From: Novosphingobium cyanobacteriorum
GTDB taxonomy: Bacteria > Pseudomonadota > Alphaproteobacteria > Sphingomonadales > Sphingomonadaceae
Direction of reading: 5' to 3'
Length of the DNA: 64,000 nt
NCBI RefSeq assembly: GCF_029436685.1
Contig: NZ_JAROCY010000005.1
Span: 186,001 to 250,000, forward strand
Of the stretch, positions 26,220 through 36,111 are shown one piece after another (within the stretch, counting starts at the first letter, position 1; each line of letters begins with the position of its first letter). Both the position numbers and the translations under genes were made by a program. The notes under the pieces are model-generated. The model was not told where the DNA came from and did not search any database. It saw only the letters and a list, made by a program, of their open reading frames with translations.

Positions 26220-26729
26220 ATGAAGCAGATGATCTTGCCAAGACGCCTCCGCGCCGCTGGCGCAGCAGTCGCCTCTACCCTGTCCGTCGCGCTCGCGCTG
26301 TTTGCCGCTGCGCCCGCGCAGGCTGCAGCGCCCAATTGCGCCGGCCCGCACAGCGATACCTGGATCAACATCGAGGTCACCGGTGTGCGCAATTCCAACG
26401 GGTTGATCGCCGCCACGCTCTATGCCGACGATTCACGCCGCTTCCTGGTGAAGAAGGGCTCGCTTTACGTCGGCCGCGTGCCTGCGGTGCAGGGTGAGAC
26501 CCGCTTCTGCCTCTTCGTGCCCAAGCCCGGCGTCTATGCCATCGCGATCTATCATGACGAGGACTCCTCGCAGAAGATCAACCGCGGCGGCATGCTCGGC
26601 ATCCCGACGGAAGGGTTCGGCTTCTCCAACAACCCACCTACCATCGCCAGCCTCCCTGCCTTCCGCTCGGTGCGAATCAACATCCCCAAGGCGAACCTGG
26701 GCACCACGATCAGCCTGAAATACCCTTGA
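26220..26729 (+). CDS. DUF2141 family secreted protein
   Basis: A 169-residue protein with a signal peptide (RRLRAAGAAVASTLSVALAL, cleavage after AQAAA). The mature part is beta-rich with INIEVTGVRNSNGLIAATLY and GVYAIAIYHDEDSSQKINRG, the DUF2141 pattern of proteins predicted to be periplasmic. ATG at 26220 is directly before the signal peptide. The function is unknown. It stands alone between the ABC exporter and a repeat region. Confidence 0.8.
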   Translation: MKQMILPRRLRAAGAAVASTLSVALALFAAAPAQAAAPNCAGPHSDTWINIEVTGVRNSNGLIAATLYADDSRRFLVKKGSLYVGRVPAVQGETRFCLFVPKPGVYAIAIYHDEDSSQKINRGGMLGIPTEGFGFSNNPPTIASLPAFRSVRINIPKANLGTTISLKYP

Positions 26730-26790
26730 GGTCCTTCCTCCTCCGGCTTGGGGGACGGGCTCGGGGGGGCGCGGCTCAAGGCCAAGCGAG

Positions 26791-26929
26791 CAGAGTTTCG
26801 CGCGGGGACGCGAAGACGCGAAGGTTCAGCGCATAAGGGCCATGCCGCCCGGATGAATTATGCGGTTGGGATGCCTGCAACAAGGCCTGCGGCACCGCAC
26901 AACCTCTTCGCGTCTTTGCGCGAAACTCT
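26791..26929. repeat. Inverted repeat of the CGCGAAGACGCGAAGG type (family D)
   Basis: GAGTTTCGCGCGGGGACGCG at the left is mirrored by CGCGTCTTTGCGCGAAACTC at the right, with about 80 bases between. A related degenerate element lies at 31813-31862. It fills the gap upstream of the dehydrogenase gene. Confidence 0.65.
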
Positions 26930-27009
26930 CTCTTCCTTGTCTCCGCGTCCTCTGCGATCTCTGCGCAAACCCCTCTTTTCACCAAGCCAAACGCCATTAT
27001 GCTGGCGTC

Positions 27010-27972
27010 ATGCCACAAGCCCAAAAGCCGGAAATCCTCGCCGCCGCCCCGCTGCCGCCCTTCACCATGGCGGATCTTGAAACGCGTTTCACCGTCCGCC
27101 GCCTGTGGGAATCCCTCGATTCTGCCACGCTCGCGCGGATCCCCGCCATCGCCGCCAGCACGCTCGCCGGTGGCATCGGCGAAGACTTGTTCACCCGCAT
27201 GCCCGCGCTCAGGATCATCGCCAATTTCGGCGTGGGGTACGACAACATCGATGTCGCCGCCGCCGTCGGGCGCGGCATCATGGTCACCAACACGCCCGGC
27301 GTGCTGGACGAGGAAGTGGCTGATCTCGCCATGGGCCTGCTGCTCGCCACTCTGCGTCGCCTGCCGCAGGCCGATCGCTTCGTGCGGGAAGGGCGCTGGC
27401 CACAGGGCGCGTTCCCACTCTCGCCGTCGCTGCGCGGTCGCAAGGTCGGCATTCTCGGCCTCGGCGGCATTGGCAAGGCTATCGCCCGCCGCCTTGACGC
27501 CAGTCTCGTCAAGGTCACGTATCACGGACGCACGCGGTTGGCCGGCGTTCCCTACGAGTATTTCGCCACGCCTGTCGCGCTTGCCGAAGCCTGCGATGTC
27601 CTGATTGCGATACTCCCGGGAGGCGCGCAGACCCGTCACATCGTCAATGCCGAAGTTCTTGCCGCGCTCGGGCCACAGGGCGTGTTCATCAATGTCGCGC
27701 GCGGCAGCGTTGTCGATCAGGTGGCGCTGGTCCACGCGCTGCAGCAGGGCACGATCCTCGCCGCCGGGCTCGATGTCTATGAAGACGAGCCGCAGGTTCC
27801 TGCCGAACTCATGGAACTCGACAATGTCGTGCTGCTGCCGCACCTCGGCTCGGCCTCGCTTGTCACCCGCAGTGCCATGGGACGGCTGATGGCAGACAAT
27901 CTCTCGGCATGGTTCGAAACCGGCAGGCCGCTCACCACTGTGGCGGAATGTAGCCATCTCCTGCCCGGTTGA
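27010..27972 (+). CDS. D-isomer-specific 2-hydroxyacid dehydrogenase
   Basis: A cytoplasmic NAD(P)-dependent oxidoreductase (320 aa) that reduces 2-oxo acids, possibly glyoxylate or hydroxypyruvate. The nucleotide loop is GILGLGGIGKAIARR. The catalytic triad is visible as Arg in INVARGSVVD, Glu in DVYEDEP and His in LLPHLGSAS. ATG at 27010 (MPQAQKPEIL) is at the family start; upstream sequence belongs to the repeat. Actual substrate not known. Confidence 0.88.
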   Translation: MPQAQKPEILAAAPLPPFTMADLETRFTVRRLWESLDSATLARIPAIAASTLAGGIGEDLFTRMPALRIIANFGVGYDNIDVAAAVGRGIMVTNTPGVLDEEVADLAMGLLLATLRRLPQADRFVREGRWPQGAFPLSPSLRGRKVGILGLGGIGKAIARRLDASLVKVTYHGRTRLAGVPYEYFATPVALAEACDVLIAILPGGAQTRHIVNAEVLAALGPQGVFINVARGSVVDQVALVHALQQGTILAAGLDVYEDEPQVPAELMELDNVVLLPHLGSASLVTRSAMGRLMADNLSAWFETGRPLTTVAECSHLLPG

Positions 27973-28084
27973 CCCCTGCGGTCCACTTGCCCTTGGGGCA
28001 CCGGCTCCCCATCATCGCTTGCAATGCCCCATGGCCCCGGCAAAAGAGCGGGGCGGGGGCCTCATTCGCAACGGTGGGCCACGC

Positions 28085-28528
28085 ATGCTGCAGGTGTTGT
28101 CGATGCTCTATCTCTGGCTCAAGGCCGGCCACGTCATTTTCGTGATCTTCTGGATGGCGGGGCTGTTCATGCTGCCCCGCTACTTCGTCTATCATCAGGA
28201 ATCGCCCGAAGGCTCCGCCGAAGCCGCGATCTGGGTGGATCGCGAACGCAAGCTGCTCAAGATCATCTTGTGGCCTTCGCTCACGCTGGTCTGGCTGTTC
28301 GGCCTCGCACTGGCGGTCTCGGGCGGCTGGTTCACCCAGGGCTGGCTCCACGCGAAGCTCGGTTTCGTGCTGATCCTCTCAGCCTACCACATCTGGCTCG
28401 CCGGCTACGCGCGGGGCCTCGCCCAAGGCCGTCGCAAGCTAACCGGCCGCCAGCTCCGCCTGCTCAACGAAGTCCCCGGCGTGACCGCCGCCCTGATCGT
28501 GATCCTGGTGATCATCAAGCCATTCTGA
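28085..28528 (+). CDS. hemJ: Protoporphyrinogen IX oxidase HemJ
   Basis: A 147-residue membrane protein with four hydrophobic helices and the HemJ sequence LYLWLKAGHVIFVIFWMAG, carrying the conserved His, followed by MLPRYFVYHQ. It oxidises protoporphyrinogen IX to protoporphyrin IX in haem synthesis. ATG at 28085. In alphaproteobacteria hemJ sits beside rho and near hemE at the origin, which matches this window. Confidence 0.9.
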   Translation: MLQVLSMLYLWLKAGHVIFVIFWMAGLFMLPRYFVYHQESPEGSAEAAIWVDRERKLLKIILWPSLTLVWLFGLALAVSGGWFTQGWLHAKLGFVLILSAYHIWLAGYARGLAQGRRKLTGRQLRLLNEVPGVTAALIVILVIIKPF

Positions 28529-28556
28529 CCGGCAGGGTTGCTCGCGAAACCTGCGA

Positions 28557-28721
28557 TCAACCCAGCCGGATCACCCGCAGGCCATCCCGCATTGCGTTGC
28601 GCATCATCGCGCGCGGGCTGCGGGGCAGGTGCTTCCACTGCGATCCCCAGGCATTGGCGCGCGGCGTGGGCGCGGCCGGCTTGGGGAAGGCGTTTTCACG
28701 CGGCGGCACTTGGACGGACAT
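28557..28721 (-). CDS. Small basic hypothetical protein (54 aa)
   Basis: The product starts MSVQVPPRENAFPKPAAPTP and ends RAMMRNAMRDGLRVIRLG. It is basic and proline-rich with no known domain. The evidence for a real gene is a strong ribosome site, AGGAGAGGG, directly before the ATG. I recall similar short proteins in sphingomonads. It is convergent with hemJ and divergent from rho. Function unknown. Confidence 0.6.
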   Translation of the reverse strand: MSVQVPPRENAFPKPAAPTPRANAWGSQWKHLPRSPRAMMRNAMRDGLRVIRLG

Positions 28722-28948
28722 GATCCCTCTCCTCGTGGGTTTGCGTTGTCTCAACGCAACGCGTCAGCAGGACAGGGCGTTCCCACGCATCCCCCACCAT
28801 TCCCGATTGACGCTGCCACCTGCGCCGCCTATTTCCGCCGGGCTATCCGGAACCGCCGCGCCGTTCGCGCGTGCTTCATCCAAGGTCCGCTGTCTCCCAG
28901 CCCATAGACCCTCCGGCCGGCGCTTCTCTGCTTAATGGAATACCGCAC

Positions 28949-30205
<1,257 letters not shown>

Positions 30206-30229
30206 CGCCGGTCATCGCTGCCAACACGC

Positions 30230-30258
30230 AAAGGGCCGGCTCATCACCGGCCCTTTTT
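30230..30258 (+). terminator. Rho-independent terminator after rho
   Basis: AAAGGGCCGG and CCGGCCCTTTTT enclose a seven-base loop. With A and T runs on both sides it can also end the convergent minus-strand gene that finishes at 30258. Confidence 0.9.
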
Positions 30259-30641
30259 CACGTGTTCTCGAGCTGCTCCGCCATCTTCTTCCACACCGCA
30301 TCGATGGCCTTCAGCGGGCGCACCATCACCTTGACGTCGGCGATGCGCCCTTCCAGGTCGAAGCGGATCAGGTCGATGCCGTTCACGCTCACTCCGTCGA
30401 TCTCGGCCATGAACTCCAGGCACGCCTCCGGCCCGTCGACCAGCTCGCGCACATAGCGGAAGCTGCCGTTGCCGAAGACCTGCGCCGCCGCAGAAAGGTA
30501 CAGCAGCACCTTGTCACGCCCGGCCTGCGGAGTGTGGACGACGGGGGAGTGGAACACCGCGTCCTCCGCCACCAGTTCAGCCAGCAGATCGGGGTCGTTC
30601 CCCAGCATGTAGCGGTGCCATGCGGCCAGTCCCAGTTGCAT
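30258..30641 (-). CDS. SnoaL/NTF2-like protein
   Basis: A 127-residue protein with the cone-shaped NTF2-like fold pattern: WHRYMLGNDPDLLAELVAED, AVFHSPVVHTPQAGRD, LEFMAEIDGVSVNGIDLIRF, and VMVRPLKAIDAVWKKM. Members include ketosteroid-isomerase-like enzymes and binding proteins, so no activity can be assigned. ATG 30641 has GGAGAA upstream. It is followed closely by the dienelactone hydrolase gene in the order of transcription reversed, as the hydrolase gene lies upstream on the same strand; co-transcription is likely. Confidence 0.75.
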   Translation of the reverse strand: MQLGLAAWHRYMLGNDPDLLAELVAEDAVFHSPVVHTPQAGRDKVLLYLSAAAQVFGNGSFRYVRELVDGPEACLEFMAEIDGVSVNGIDLIRFDLEGRIADVKVMVRPLKAIDAVWKKMAEQLENT

Positions 30642-30719
30642 GCGTCGTTCTCCTCTCCCCGATCCATGCGCCAACGCGGGGCCCGCCGCCTTGATCCGGC
30701 GCAAGCCCCGCGTCCCGGC

Positions 30720-31418
30720 TTACTTCAGGTGCGCGGCAAAGAAATCCCGCGTCCGCCCGTCGGCCAGCTGCGCCCCGGCCTCGTCGCGGCGGTTGCCCAT
30801 CTCGGCGGCAAAGCCATGGTCCAGCCCCTCGTAGTCATGCAGCGTCACCTTGGGATGGCTGCCAAGCCCGTCGTGGATCGCCTTCTGCGCCTCCGGGCCA
30901 ACGAAGTGGTCCGCCGTCGGAATGTGCAGCATCAGCGGGTTGGCGATCGCGTGCGATTCACCCAGCATCTGGTCGATCATCACGCCGTAATAGCCCACGG
31001 ACGCATCGATGTCGGTCCGCGCCGCCGCCATGTAGGCCATGCGCCCGCCGAGGCAGAAGCCGACGAGGCCCACCTTGGCCACGCCTTTTTCGCCGCGCAG
31101 CCAGCGGATCGCCGCCTCGATATCCTGCACGCCCAAGTCGGCATCGAACTGTCCGAAGTATCCGAACGCTTCCTGCAGCTGCTCCGGCACATCCGGATCG
31201 AGCTGGACGCCGGGGGCAAAGCGCCAGAACACGTCGGGCGCCAGCGCGACATAGCCCTGCGCCGCCCAGTCATCGCACTTCTTGCGGATGCCCTCGTTCA
31301 CCCCGAAGATCTCCGGCATCACGATGATCGCCGCGCCCGCGCCGCCGTCGGGCGTGGCCACATAGGCCGGAATCGCACCGTTCCCGTCCAGCGCCGCGAT
31401 TGTCGTCATTTCACCCAT
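30720..31418 (-). CDS. Dienelactone hydrolase family protein
   Basis: An alpha/beta hydrolase (232 aa) of the dienelactone hydrolase family. The nucleophile elbow is VGFCLGGRM with Cys as nucleophile; the His of the triad is in DHGFAAEMGNRRDEA and Asp lies before it in the IPTADHFVGP stretch. Classical members open dienelactones in chlorocatechol breakdown, but many have other ester substrates. ATG 31418 has AGGAGAAG seven bases upstream. Confidence 0.88.
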   Translation of the reverse strand: MGEMTTIAALDGNGAIPAYVATPDGGAGAAIIVMPEIFGVNEGIRKKCDDWAAQGYVALAPDVFWRFAPGVQLDPDVPEQLQEAFGYFGQFDADLGVQDIEAAIRWLRGEKGVAKVGLVGFCLGGRMAYMAAARTDIDASVGYYGVMIDQMLGESHAIANPLMLHIPTADHFVGPEAQKAIHDGLGSHPKVTLHDYEGLDHGFAAEMGNRRDEAGAQLADGRTRDFFAAHLK

Positions 31419-31527
31419 GGTCTTCTCCTGAATTTCTCCGTGCTGGCCGCAACTTGGCCCTGCCAGTGGACTTTGCCAAGCGGGCATGACAGTCTCGCCC
31501 TCCGGGGTGGAAAAGGAGCTGCGTTGC

Positions 31528-31788
31528 ATGAAAGTGAATGTAGAAGTCGACTGCACCCCCGAAGAAGCCCGCCGCTTCCTCGGCCTGCCCGATGTGTCGA
31601 AGGCCAACGACGTCTATGTCGACGCCATCGCCAATGCCATGAAGGGCGTCAGCTCGCTGGACCAGCTGACCGGCATGGCCAAGCAGCTCGCCCCCATGGG
31701 CGAGATCGGCATGAACCTGTTCAAGCAGTTCATGGAACAGGGCGCCGGCGCTGCCATGTCCGGCTTCAAGGCTCCAAAGAAGGATTGA
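31528..31788 (+). CDS. DUF6489-type small protein (86 aa)
   Basis: A short protein starting MKVNVEVDCTPEEARRFLGL, with a predicted beta strand and then helices (FKQFMEQGAGAAMSGF). It matches a conserved sphingomonad/alphaproteobacterial family without known function. ATG 31528 is preceded by AAGGAG. It is divergent from the dienelactone hydrolase gene and precedes mnmE by 132 bases. Confidence 0.75.
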   Translation: MKVNVEVDCTPEEARRFLGLPDVSKANDVYVDAIANAMKGVSSLDQLTGMAKQLAPMGEIGMNLFKQFMEQGAGAAMSGFKAPKKD

Positions 31789-31812
31789 GGTCAGGGGGGC
31801 TCCCCGCCAAGC

Positions 31813-31862
31813 CAAGCCGCCAAAGACGCAAAGCACCACTTCTTCGCCTCTTTGCGGCTTTG
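31813..31862. repeat. Degenerate inverted repeat (family D)
   Basis: AAGCCGCCAAAGACGCAAAG and CCTCTTTGCGGCTT form an imperfect inverted repeat related to the one at 26791-26929. It lies between the DUF6489 gene and mnmE. Confidence 0.5.
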
Positions 31863-31920
31863 AGCGGAATCCCCTTCTTCCTGTTTTGAGCCGCGCATCC
31901 AAACCCGCTAAAGCGCGCGC

Positions 31921-33222
31921 ATGTCCGCTGATACAATCTTCGCCCTCGGCTCCGGCCAGCCCCCCGCCGGCATCGCCGTAATCCGCATCAGCGGCCCCCA
32001 CGCCGGTCCCGCCCTCCATGCGCTCGCCGGCAGGTTGCCCCGGCCCCGCCATGCCGCCGTCGCCACCCTGCGCCATCCCGCATCGCACGAAGAGCTTGAT
32101 CGCACGCTTGTCCTCTGGCTGCCCGGCCCGGCCACCGCCACGGGTGAGGACACGGCAGAACTTCATCTCCACGGCGGCCGCGCCGTTATCGCCGCTGTCG
32201 AAGCGGCGCTCGCCACGCTCCCCGGCCTGCGCCGCGCGCAGCCCGGTGAATTCACCCGCCGCGCCTTCGCCAATGGCCGCATCGACCTGGCCGAAGCGGA
32301 AGGCCTTGCCGACCTGCTCTCCGCCGAGACCGAGCTGCAGCGCCGCAGCGCGCAGGCCATGGCCGGCGGCGCGCTGTCCCGCGCGGTGAACACCTGGCGC
32401 GAAATGCTGCTCGCGCTGTCCGCCCGGCTCGAAGCCACGCTTGATTTCTCGGACGAGGACGATGTCGGGGAAGGGGAGTCCGCTCTCCCGCCCGGCTTCG
32501 CCGCCGGCTGCACCACGCTTGCTGCGCAGCTTCACGAATGGCTCGCGCGTCCCCGTGCCGAACCCTTGCGGGAGGGCTTCCGTGTCGTCCTTGCCGGTCC
32601 GCCCAACGCCGGCAAGTCCACACTCTTCAACGCGCTGGTTGAAGCCGAAGCCGCCATCACCGCCGCCGAACCCGGCACCACCCGCGACGTGATCACCCGC
32701 ACTGTCGCGCTTGATGGCGTGCCCTTTACCTTCGTCGATACCGCAGGCCTGCGTGAAGAAGGGGCAGGGGCCGTCGAAGCCATCGGCATTGAACGCGCCC
32801 GCGCCGAAGCTGTCGCCGCCGATCTCGTCCTGTGGCTTGGCCCTGAAGGCCAAGGGCCATCCTCTGCCACGCTTTGGGAAATCGAAGCACAGGTGGACCG
32901 GGCCGATGCGCCGCCCAAGGCCGCGCCCATGCACCGCCTCTCCGCCCAGACAGGCAAGGGCCTCGCCACCCTGCGCACCGCGCTCGTCACCCACGCCCGC
33001 GCCGCACTGCCCAAGCCGGGCGAGGCCGCACTCAACCAGCGCCAGCACGTTCTGCTGTCAGATGTCGCAACCGTGCTCGATCATGCCGCTCGTGAGCCCG
33101 ATCCCCTGCTCGCCGCCGAGAATCTCCGTCTCGCCCGCCGCGCCCTTGACACCCTGGTCGGCCGCACCGGCACCGAAGACATGCTGGACGCCCTGTTCGG
33201 CCGCTTCTGCATCGGCAAATGA
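31921..33222 (+). CDS. mnmE: tRNA uridine-5-carboxymethylaminomethyl modification GTPase MnmE (TrmE)
   Basis: MnmE with MnmG modifies wobble uridine 34 of tRNAs. The 433-residue protein has the N-terminal formyl-THF-binding domain (TIFALGSGQPPAGIAVIRIS), a helical domain, and the inserted G domain with G1 GPPNAGKST (about 226-234) and G3 DTAGLREE. It ends FCIGK with the catalytic Cys. Oddly the G4 motif NKxD is not recognisable: the region reads WEIEAQVDRADAPP. The gene is followed at once by a parS site and then mnmG. Confidence 0.95.
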   Translation: MSADTIFALGSGQPPAGIAVIRISGPHAGPALHALAGRLPRPRHAAVATLRHPASHEELDRTLVLWLPGPATATGEDTAELHLHGGRAVIAAVEAALATLPGLRRAQPGEFTRRAFANGRIDLAEAEGLADLLSAETELQRRSAQAMAGGALSRAVNTWREMLLALSARLEATLDFSDEDDVGEGESALPPGFAAGCTTLAAQLHEWLARPRAEPLREGFRVVLAGPPNAGKSTLFNALVEAEAAITAAEPGTTRDVITRTVALDGVPFTFVDTAGLREEGAGAVEAIGIERARAEAVAADLVLWLGPEGQGPSSATLWEIEAQVDRADAPPKAAPMHRLSAQTGKGLATLRTALVTHARAALPKPGEAALNQRQHVLLSDVATVLDHAAREPDPLLAAENLRLARRALDTLVGRTGTEDMLDALFGRFCIGK

Positions 33223-33238
33223 TGTTTCACGTGGAACA
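33223..33238. promoter_or_regulatory. parS site 1
   Basis: TGTTTCACGTGGAACA is the 16-base ParB-binding site with one central-flank variation from the consensus TGTTTCACGTGAAACA. It begins directly after the mnmE stop codon. Confidence 0.93.
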
Positions 33239-33242
33239 GCAT

Positions 33243-33515
33243 GCGCACTCTTCGACAAGCTCAGGATAGGCGGAGCATGTGCTCTATCAAACAAAACCGC
33301 TCATCGTGAGCCCGTCGAACCATAGCAGTGCAACCTCACCCAAGGCGCGATCACCCTTTGACGGGCTCAGGGTGCGCGGGGTTCGACTGAACCTAGTCCA
33401 CACCAGCTCGTGGTGAGCCTGTCGAACCACCACAGCGCAACCCTCCGCACCCACATCCTCCCCTGAAGGGGAGGTGGCAGCCGCAGGCTGACGGAGGGGT
33501 AATGGTCCTCTACGC
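33243..33515. repeat. Mosaic of intergenic repeats between two parS sites
   Basis: The region holds copies of the TTCGACAAGCTCAGGAT type (33248, inverted forms around 33300-33430 ending GTCGAACCA) and one CCTCCCCTGAAGGGGAGGTG palindrome followed by CAGCCGCAGGCTGACGGAGG. Both are repeat types I know from sphingomonad genomes. No gene is visible. Confidence 0.7.
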
Positions 33516-33523
33516 CATAAAAA

Positions 33524-33539
33524 TGTTCCACGTGAAACA
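33524..33539. promoter_or_regulatory. parS site 2
   Basis: TGTTCCACGTGAAACA differs from the consensus by one base. It lies 44 bases upstream of the mnmG start, so bound ParB could touch its promoter. Confidence 0.93.
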
Positions 33540-33583
33540 CCTCCAGCTTTGACGCGAATCCCCAAGTCGCGTATCGCGCGCTC

Positions 33584-35431
33584 ATGCATTCCTTCGACAT
33601 CATCGTGGTCGGCGGCGGACACGCCGGCGTCGAAGCGGCGGCTGTCGCGGCGCGCATGGGTGCGCGCACTGCGCTGGTCAGCTTCGATGCTGCCACCATT
33701 GGCGCCATGAGCTGCAACCCGGCGATCGGCGGGCTGGGCAAGGGGCATCTTGTCCGCGAAGTTGATGCCTTCGATGGCCTGATCGCCCGCGCCGCCGATG
33801 CTGCCGCGATCCATTATCGAATGCTCAACCGCAGCAAGGGCAGCGCCGTGCAGGGCCCGCGCGTTCAGGCTGACCGCAAGCTGTTCAAGGCTGCGATCCA
33901 GCGTATGATCGCCGCCCAGGCCAACCTAACCGTCGTGCCGGGTGAAGCGGCCGCGCTGCGTCTTGATGGCGGTGCTGTCACCGGGCTCGATCTTGCCGAT
34001 GGCACGGAGCTGCGGGGCAGGGCGGTCATCCTCTGCACCGGCACATTCCTCGGCGGACGCCTGTTCCGTGGCGAAGAGCGGATGGATGGGGGGCGCATCG
34101 GGGAAAGCAGCGCGCATCGGCTTGCTCAGCAGTTGCGCGCGGCGGACTTGCCGATGGCCCGGCTCAAGACAGGTACGCCACCCCGGCTCGATGGTCGCAC
34201 CATCGATTGGGCGCGCCTGCCGGAACAGGAATCCGACGCTGATCCCTGGACCATGTCCCCGCTCACCAAGGGTCGCCTAGTTCCACAAGTGTTCTGCGCC
34301 ATCGCCCGCACCAATGAACGGACGCACGACATCATCCGCGCCGGGCTTGATCGGTCGCCGCTGTTCACCGGGGCCATCGGTGCGCAGGGGCCGCGCTATT
34401 GCCCCTCGATCGAAGACAAGATCCATCGCTTCGGCGATCGTGATGGTCACCAGATATTCCTTGAGCCCGAAGGGCTGGACGATGACACTGTCTATCCCAA
34501 CGGCGTCTCGACCTCGCTGCCCAGCGATGTCCAGCTGGCGATGATGCGCAGCATCGATGGGCTTGAAGAGGTCACCATTACCGTGCCCGGCTATGCCGTG
34601 GAGTATGACCATATCGATCCGCGCGCCCTGCGCCGCTCGCTCGAAGTGCGGGCCATCCCCGGCCTCTATTGTGCCGGGCAGATCAACGGCACCACAGGGT
34701 ATGAAGAGGCGGCCGCGCAGGGGCTCGTCGCCGGAATACATGCCGCGGCGGCGGTGCTGGGTCGTCCGGCGCCCGATCTTGACCGCGCCAATTCCTACAT
34801 GGCGGTGATGATTGACGATCTCACGCTGCACGGCGTTAGTGAACCCTACCGGATGCTCACCGCCCGGGCCGAGTACCGGCTGCGTCTGCGCGCCAACAAC
34901 GCCACCTCGCGCCTGACGCCGCTTGCGATGGCGGCCGGGTGCGTGGGTGATGAGCGGCTGCGCTGGTTCGAAGCGCGGCAGGCTGTGCGCGGTCGGCTGG
35001 AGGATGCTTTGGCGCAGGAGGTCACGCCGAGCGAGATGGCGCGGGAAGGGCTGGCCGTCCGCGCCGATGGCGCGCGCCGTTCGCTGAGGGAATGGCTCCG
35101 CTTTCCCGAGGTGACGCTCGAAGGCATCCGTCCGTGGATTGGCGACGAAGCGTTTGATTCGCTCCTGGTTGATGAGGTGGAGGAAGACGCCGCCTATGCG
35201 CCCTACCTTGCGCGGCAGGATGCCGAGCTGCGGGACCTGCGCGGCAGCGATGGCGTGCCCTTGGGCGATGACTTCCCCTATGCCGATGTGCCCGGCCTTT
35301 CGCGTGAGATGGTTGAGCGCCTTTCGCGCGCCCAACCCGATACACTGGCCGCCGCTGGTCGAATTGCCGGGATCACCCCGGCGGCACTGGCCAGCCTGCT
35401 GGTCCACGCCCGTCGCAGGCTTGCCACATGA
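33584..35431 (+). CDS. mnmG: tRNA uridine-5-carboxymethylaminomethyl modification enzyme MnmG (GidA)
   Basis: The FAD-dependent partner of MnmE (615 aa). The FAD loop is [14 protein letters not shown] near the N-terminus, followed by [16 protein letters not shown]. The second dinucleotide site and GRIGESSAH lie further in, and the C-terminal helical domain that binds MnmE contains [18 protein letters not shown] 33584 starts the family sequence. Its stop overlaps the rsmG start by four bases. Confidence 0.96.
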   Translation: MHSFDIIVVGGGHAGVEAAAVAARMGARTALVSFDAATIGAMSCNPAIGGLGKGHLVREVDAFDGLIARAADAAAIHYRMLNRSKGSAVQGPRVQADRKLFKAAIQRMIAAQANLTVVPGEAAALRLDGGAVTGLDLADGTELRGRAVILCTGTFLGGRLFRGEERMDGGRIGESSAHRLAQQLRAADLPMARLKTGTPPRLDGRTIDWARLPEQESDADPWTMSPLTKGRLVPQVFCAIARTNERTHDIIRAGLDRSPLFTGAIGAQGPRYCPSIEDKIHRFGDRDGHQIFLEPEGLDDDTVYPNGVSTSLPSDVQLAMMRSIDGLEEVTITVPGYAVEYDHIDPRALRRSLEVRAIPGLYCAGQINGTTGYEEAAAQGLVAGIHAAAAVLGRPAPDLDRANSYMAVMIDDLTLHGVSEPYRMLTARAEYRLRLRANNATSRLTPLAMAAGCVGDERLRWFEARQAVRGRLEDALAQEVTPSEMAREGLAVRADGARRSLREWLRFPEVTLEGIRPWIGDEAFDSLLVDEVEEDAAYAPYLARQDAELRDLRGSDGVPLGDDFPYADVPGLSREMVERLSRAQPDTLAAAGRIAGITPAALASLLVHARRRLAT

Positions 35432-36111
35432 CCATTGAAACCGAGGCACAGGCGCAGGCCTGGTTGCGCGATGTGGTGGGCGCAGATGTTGCGGCGATGG
35501 ATCGGCTTGCCCGGCTCGCCATTCTGTTGACCGAGGAGAACGAACGGCAGAACCTCGTGGCAAGGGGCACCTTGCCGCATGTCTGGCAGCGCCATATTCT
35601 CGACAGTGCACAGCTTCTCGCTGTTCCACGTGAAACAGTGCCGGACGGTTCATGGCTGGATCTCGGGACCGGGGCGGGCTTCCCCGGCCTCGCCATTGCG
35701 GCGCTTCAACCCTCGCGGCCAATCACGCTAGTCGATTCGCGAAAACTGCGCACTGAATGGCTTGCCCGCGCGGCGGCGGACCTCGGGCTCGGGAATGTCA
35801 CGGTGGTGTTGTCGCGCGTCGAGGACCTGCCGCCGCAGCAGCATGCGGTGATTTCGGCGCGCGCCTTCGCGCCGCTCGACCGACTGCTGCAGTTGTCCGC
35901 CCGATTTTCCACACCCGAAACGCTTTGGTTGTTGCCGAAGGGGGCCAAGGCGGCGCATGAATTGGCAGAGCTTCCGCAAGGGTGGCGGCATATGTTCCAC
36001 GTGGAACAATCGCTGACCGACTCCAACGCGGGCGTCATCGCCGGCCGTCTGCTCGACACGCCGACTCTCAAGCGTCACACGGGCAAACATAGTAAGGTTC
36101 CGAACCCATGA
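35428..36111 (+). CDS. rsmG: 16S rRNA (guanine-N7) methyltransferase RsmG (GidB)
   Basis: RsmG methylates N7 of G527 in 16S rRNA. The 227-residue protein has the SAM loop [15 protein letters not shown] and [12 protein letters not shown]. The gene overlaps mnmG and parA by four bases each. Two perfect or near-perfect parS sites lie inside its reading frame (35622 and 35993), encoding VPRETV and MFHVEQ, so the codons serve DNA segregation as well as the protein. Confidence 0.94.
   Translation: MTIETEAQAQAWLRDVVGADVAAMDRLARLAILLTEENERQNLVARGTLPHVWQRHILDSAQLLAVPRETVPDGSWLDLGTGAGFPGLAIAALQPSRPITLVDSRKLRTEWLARAAADLGLGNVTVVLSRVEDLPPQQHAVISARAFAPLDRLLQLSARFSTPETLWLLPKGAKAAHELAELPQGWRHMFHVEQSLTDSNAGVIAGRLLDTPTLKRHTGKHSKVPNP
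35622..35637. promoter_or_regulatory. parS site 3 inside rsmG
   Basis: TGTTCCACGTGAAACA is identical to parS site 2 and lies within the rsmG coding region. Confidence 0.93.
35993..36008. promoter_or_regulatory. parS site 4 inside rsmG
   Basis: TGTTCCACGTGGAACA is a perfect 16-base palindrome near the end of rsmG, about 100 bases upstream of parA. Confidence 0.93.
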
